Source of the DNA: Sedimentibacter sp.
GTDB lineage: Bacteria > Bacillota > Clostridia > Tissierellales > Sedimentibacteraceae
DNA: 64,000 nucleotides
Direction: 5' to 3'
Assembly (NCBI GenBank): GCA_018436705.1
Contig: JAHDLA010000004.1
Span: 310,001-374,000 of the forward strand
Positions 62,678 to 64,000 of this stretch are shown here, one piece after another. Numbering within the stretch: the stretch's first letter is position 1; each line of letters opens with the position of its first letter. The position numbers were made by a program, and so were the translations under genes. The notes below the pieces were generated by a model. The model was not told the DNA's origin. It saw only the letters and a list, made by a program, of their open reading frames with translations, and made no database searches.

Positions 62678-64000
62678 CTATATTGTATCTGTATTTATAT
62701 TTATACTTACTCTGATATTCTCAATATCCTTTCCCATGTAAACTTTGCGAAGTATTTTCCTCAGCTGATGAAGCGAATTATTGGAAGCCTTCATAAACAG
62801 GTTTATTCTATACTCGTTATTTACCTTATAAATTGAATGTGGTACTGGCCTGTATAAAAGCAGGCTTCTTTCTTCAACCATATGCTTAACAGACTCTTTG
62901 ATTTCTTCATATTTCTCAAAAGCGGTTTTATTAACCAACTCTTCATTTTTAGAAATAAGACATATATTTATTATATTAATAAAAGGCGGAAATGCAAATT
63001 CTTTTCTTAATTTAAGCTCCTGATTTATAAAAAAATCATAGTTATTGTCCCTTGCCGCATTTATTATGTAATTTTCAGGCTCATATGTCTGCACAAATAC
63101 TTTTCCTTTTTTGCTTCCTCTGCCGGCTCTTCCGCTGACCTGGGTTATAAGCTGGAACGTCTTCTCGCTGGAATTGTAAAAAGGTAGATTTAGGATTGCA
63201 TCTGCAGACAAAACCCCAACCGTTGTAACCTCCGGAAAGTCAAAACCTTTTGCAAGCATTTGCGTTCCGATTAAAATGTCTATCTTTCCTTTTTTAAATT
63301 CTCTGTAAATATTTTCGTAGGAATCTTTACCCGTCATTGAATCAAAATCCATACGTTCAGTTACAGCCTTAGGAAACAGTTGTTTGATTAGCTTCTCTAC
63401 ATGCTGGGTTCCTGCACTGAACTGCTCAATTTTTTCGCTGCCGCATTTCGGGCATTTAAATAACATCTTTTTTGTTCTTCCGCAGTAATGGCATTTCAGC
63501 ATATTACCTCTTACATGGTAGGTCATGGAAACATCACAGCGGTCGCACCTTGCAACATAGCCACACTTCTTGCATGAAACAAATCCAGAGTAGCCCCTCT
63601 TGTTTAAGAACAATATTACCTGCTCATGGTTTTTGAGGGATTCTTTAATGCTTATATACAGCTCCTCGCTTATTATGGTATTGTTACCCTTGTCAAGTTC
63701 ACTGCTCATATCTATAATTTTAATATCAGGCATTTGATTATTAACTCGTTTTTTTAAATCGATTTTTTTAATCTGCCCTTTTCTCGCCATATAGTATGAA
63801 TTTATTGAAGGGGTTGCCGAACCAAGGATTACTTTTCCTCCCAGTTCGTGGGACATTTTTATTGCAACCTCCGTTGTATCATATTTTGGTGATGTAGATG
63901 AAATATAGCTGTCTTCATGCTCCTCATCGATTACTATTACACCAAGATTTTTTATAGGAGCAAAAATTGCTGAGCGGGCTCCTATAACAACATCAACCTC
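62678..64000 (-). CDS. priA: Primosomal protein N-prime, PriA helicase (partial, N terminus beyond window)
   Basis: The replication-restart helicase; about 440 C-terminal residues are present and the frame stays open to the right edge, where EVDVVIGARSAIFAPIKNLG, VIVIDEEHEDSY (DEEH) and ILGSATPSINSYY are visible. The zinc-binding insertion has CKKCGYVARCDRCD, KCHYCG and KCPKC. QVSGRAGRGSKKGKVFVQTY is motif VI. The standard neighbour def follows. The missing N-terminal half includes the 3-prime DNA-binding domain and Walker A. Confidence 0.97.
   Translation of the reverse strand, partial: EVDVVIGARSAIFAPIKNLGVIVIDEEHEDSYISSTSPKYDTTEVAIKMSHELGGKVILGSATPSINSYYMARKGQIKKIDLKKRVNNQMPDIKIIDMSSELDKGNNTIISEELYISIKESLKNHEQVILFLNKRGYSGFVSCKKCGYVARCDRCDVSMTYHVRGNMLKCHYCGRTKKMLFKCPKCGSEKIEQFSAGTQHVEKLIKQLFPKAVTERMDFDSMTGKDSYENIYREFKKGKIDILIGTQMLAKGFDFPEVTTVGVLSADAILNLPFYNSSEKTFQLITQVSGRAGRGSKKGKVFVQTYEPENYIINAARDNNYDFFINQELKLRKEFAFPPFINIINICLISKNEELVNKTAFEKYEEIKESVKHMVEERSLLLYRPVPHSIYKVNNEYRINLFMKASNNSLHQLRKILRKVYMGKDIENIRVSININTDTI

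Noticed and set aside
1..64000. tRNA, rRNA genes and CRISPR arrays
   Set aside because: No cloverleaf with a conserved T-loop, no rRNA sequence and no series of regularly spaced repeats was found on either strand by eye; a dedicated scan could still find a single tRNA.

Overview
The window is about 64 kb of a low-GC Gram-positive (Firmicutes) chromosome. It most resembles an anaerobic member of the Clostridia/Tissierellia; a Sedimentibacter-like organism is only a guess. The evidence is the AT-rich sequence, strong AGGAGG-type ribosome binding sites, Firmicutes gene order (clpP-clpX-lon-engB; recG-rsmD-coaD; rlmN-stp-prkC-rsgA-rpe-thiN) and many ferredoxin, radical SAM and Fe-S proteins. Almost everything is on the minus strand. 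The plus-strand exceptions are a TIM-barrel gene, rpmB, and a sigma-54 activator/dehydrogenase/antiporter block. No rRNA, tRNA, CRISPR array or transposase gene was recognised.

Region by region, left to right. 0-3.3 kb: a class IV aminotransferase cut by the window edge, an XPD/DinG-type helicase with a nuclease-like N terminus, and a small anti-sigma-type ATPase. 3.4-10.6 kb: protein quality control (engB, lon, clpX, clpP, tig) and an acetyltransferase. 10.8-27.1 kb: the housekeeping run coaD-rsmD-recG-fakA-like-asp23, rpmB, asnS-thiN-rpe-rsgA-prkC-stp-rlmN-rsmB. 61.3-64 kb: fmt-def-priA, which in many Firmicutes directly precedes rsmB. The two halves of this cluster are separated here by about 34 kb of accessory genes.

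The accessory segment (27-61 kb) contains: a DUF2089 regulator/membrane protein/flavodoxin-ferredoxin operon; hydrolases; a ku-ligD end-joining pair; a Ktr/Trk potassium system; an ECF sigma/anti-sigma pair whose sigma gene seems to start with ATT; a small eroded restriction-like patch (HNH nuclease, DUF5655 pseudogene, lone SRA-like domain); a very large exonuclease-RecQ-UvrD fusion broken by a short deletion; a MoaE-like gene between two copies of that helicase gene's promoter and first codons; an ammonium-sensing module (AmtB, an Amt-histidine kinase fusion, a NarL-type regulator); OsmC; a decayed HD-domain gene; two acetyltransferases; a Nudix hydrolase; and an alpha/beta hydrolase. A sigma-54 activator is followed by a clear -24/-12 promoter driving an alanine-dehydrogenase-like gene and an NhaC antiporter. 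The segment ends with a radical SAM gene with a structured leader, msrB, a DUF434 protein and a P-loop kinase-like protein.

The best candidates for something new are the DEDD exonuclease-RecQ-UvrD architecture and its break point, the duplicated promoter/5-prime-end repeat beside it, the Amt-kinase fusion module, and the possible leader-peptide/hairpin arrangement upstream of the radical SAM gene. All function calls rest on reading motifs by eye; no database search was run.
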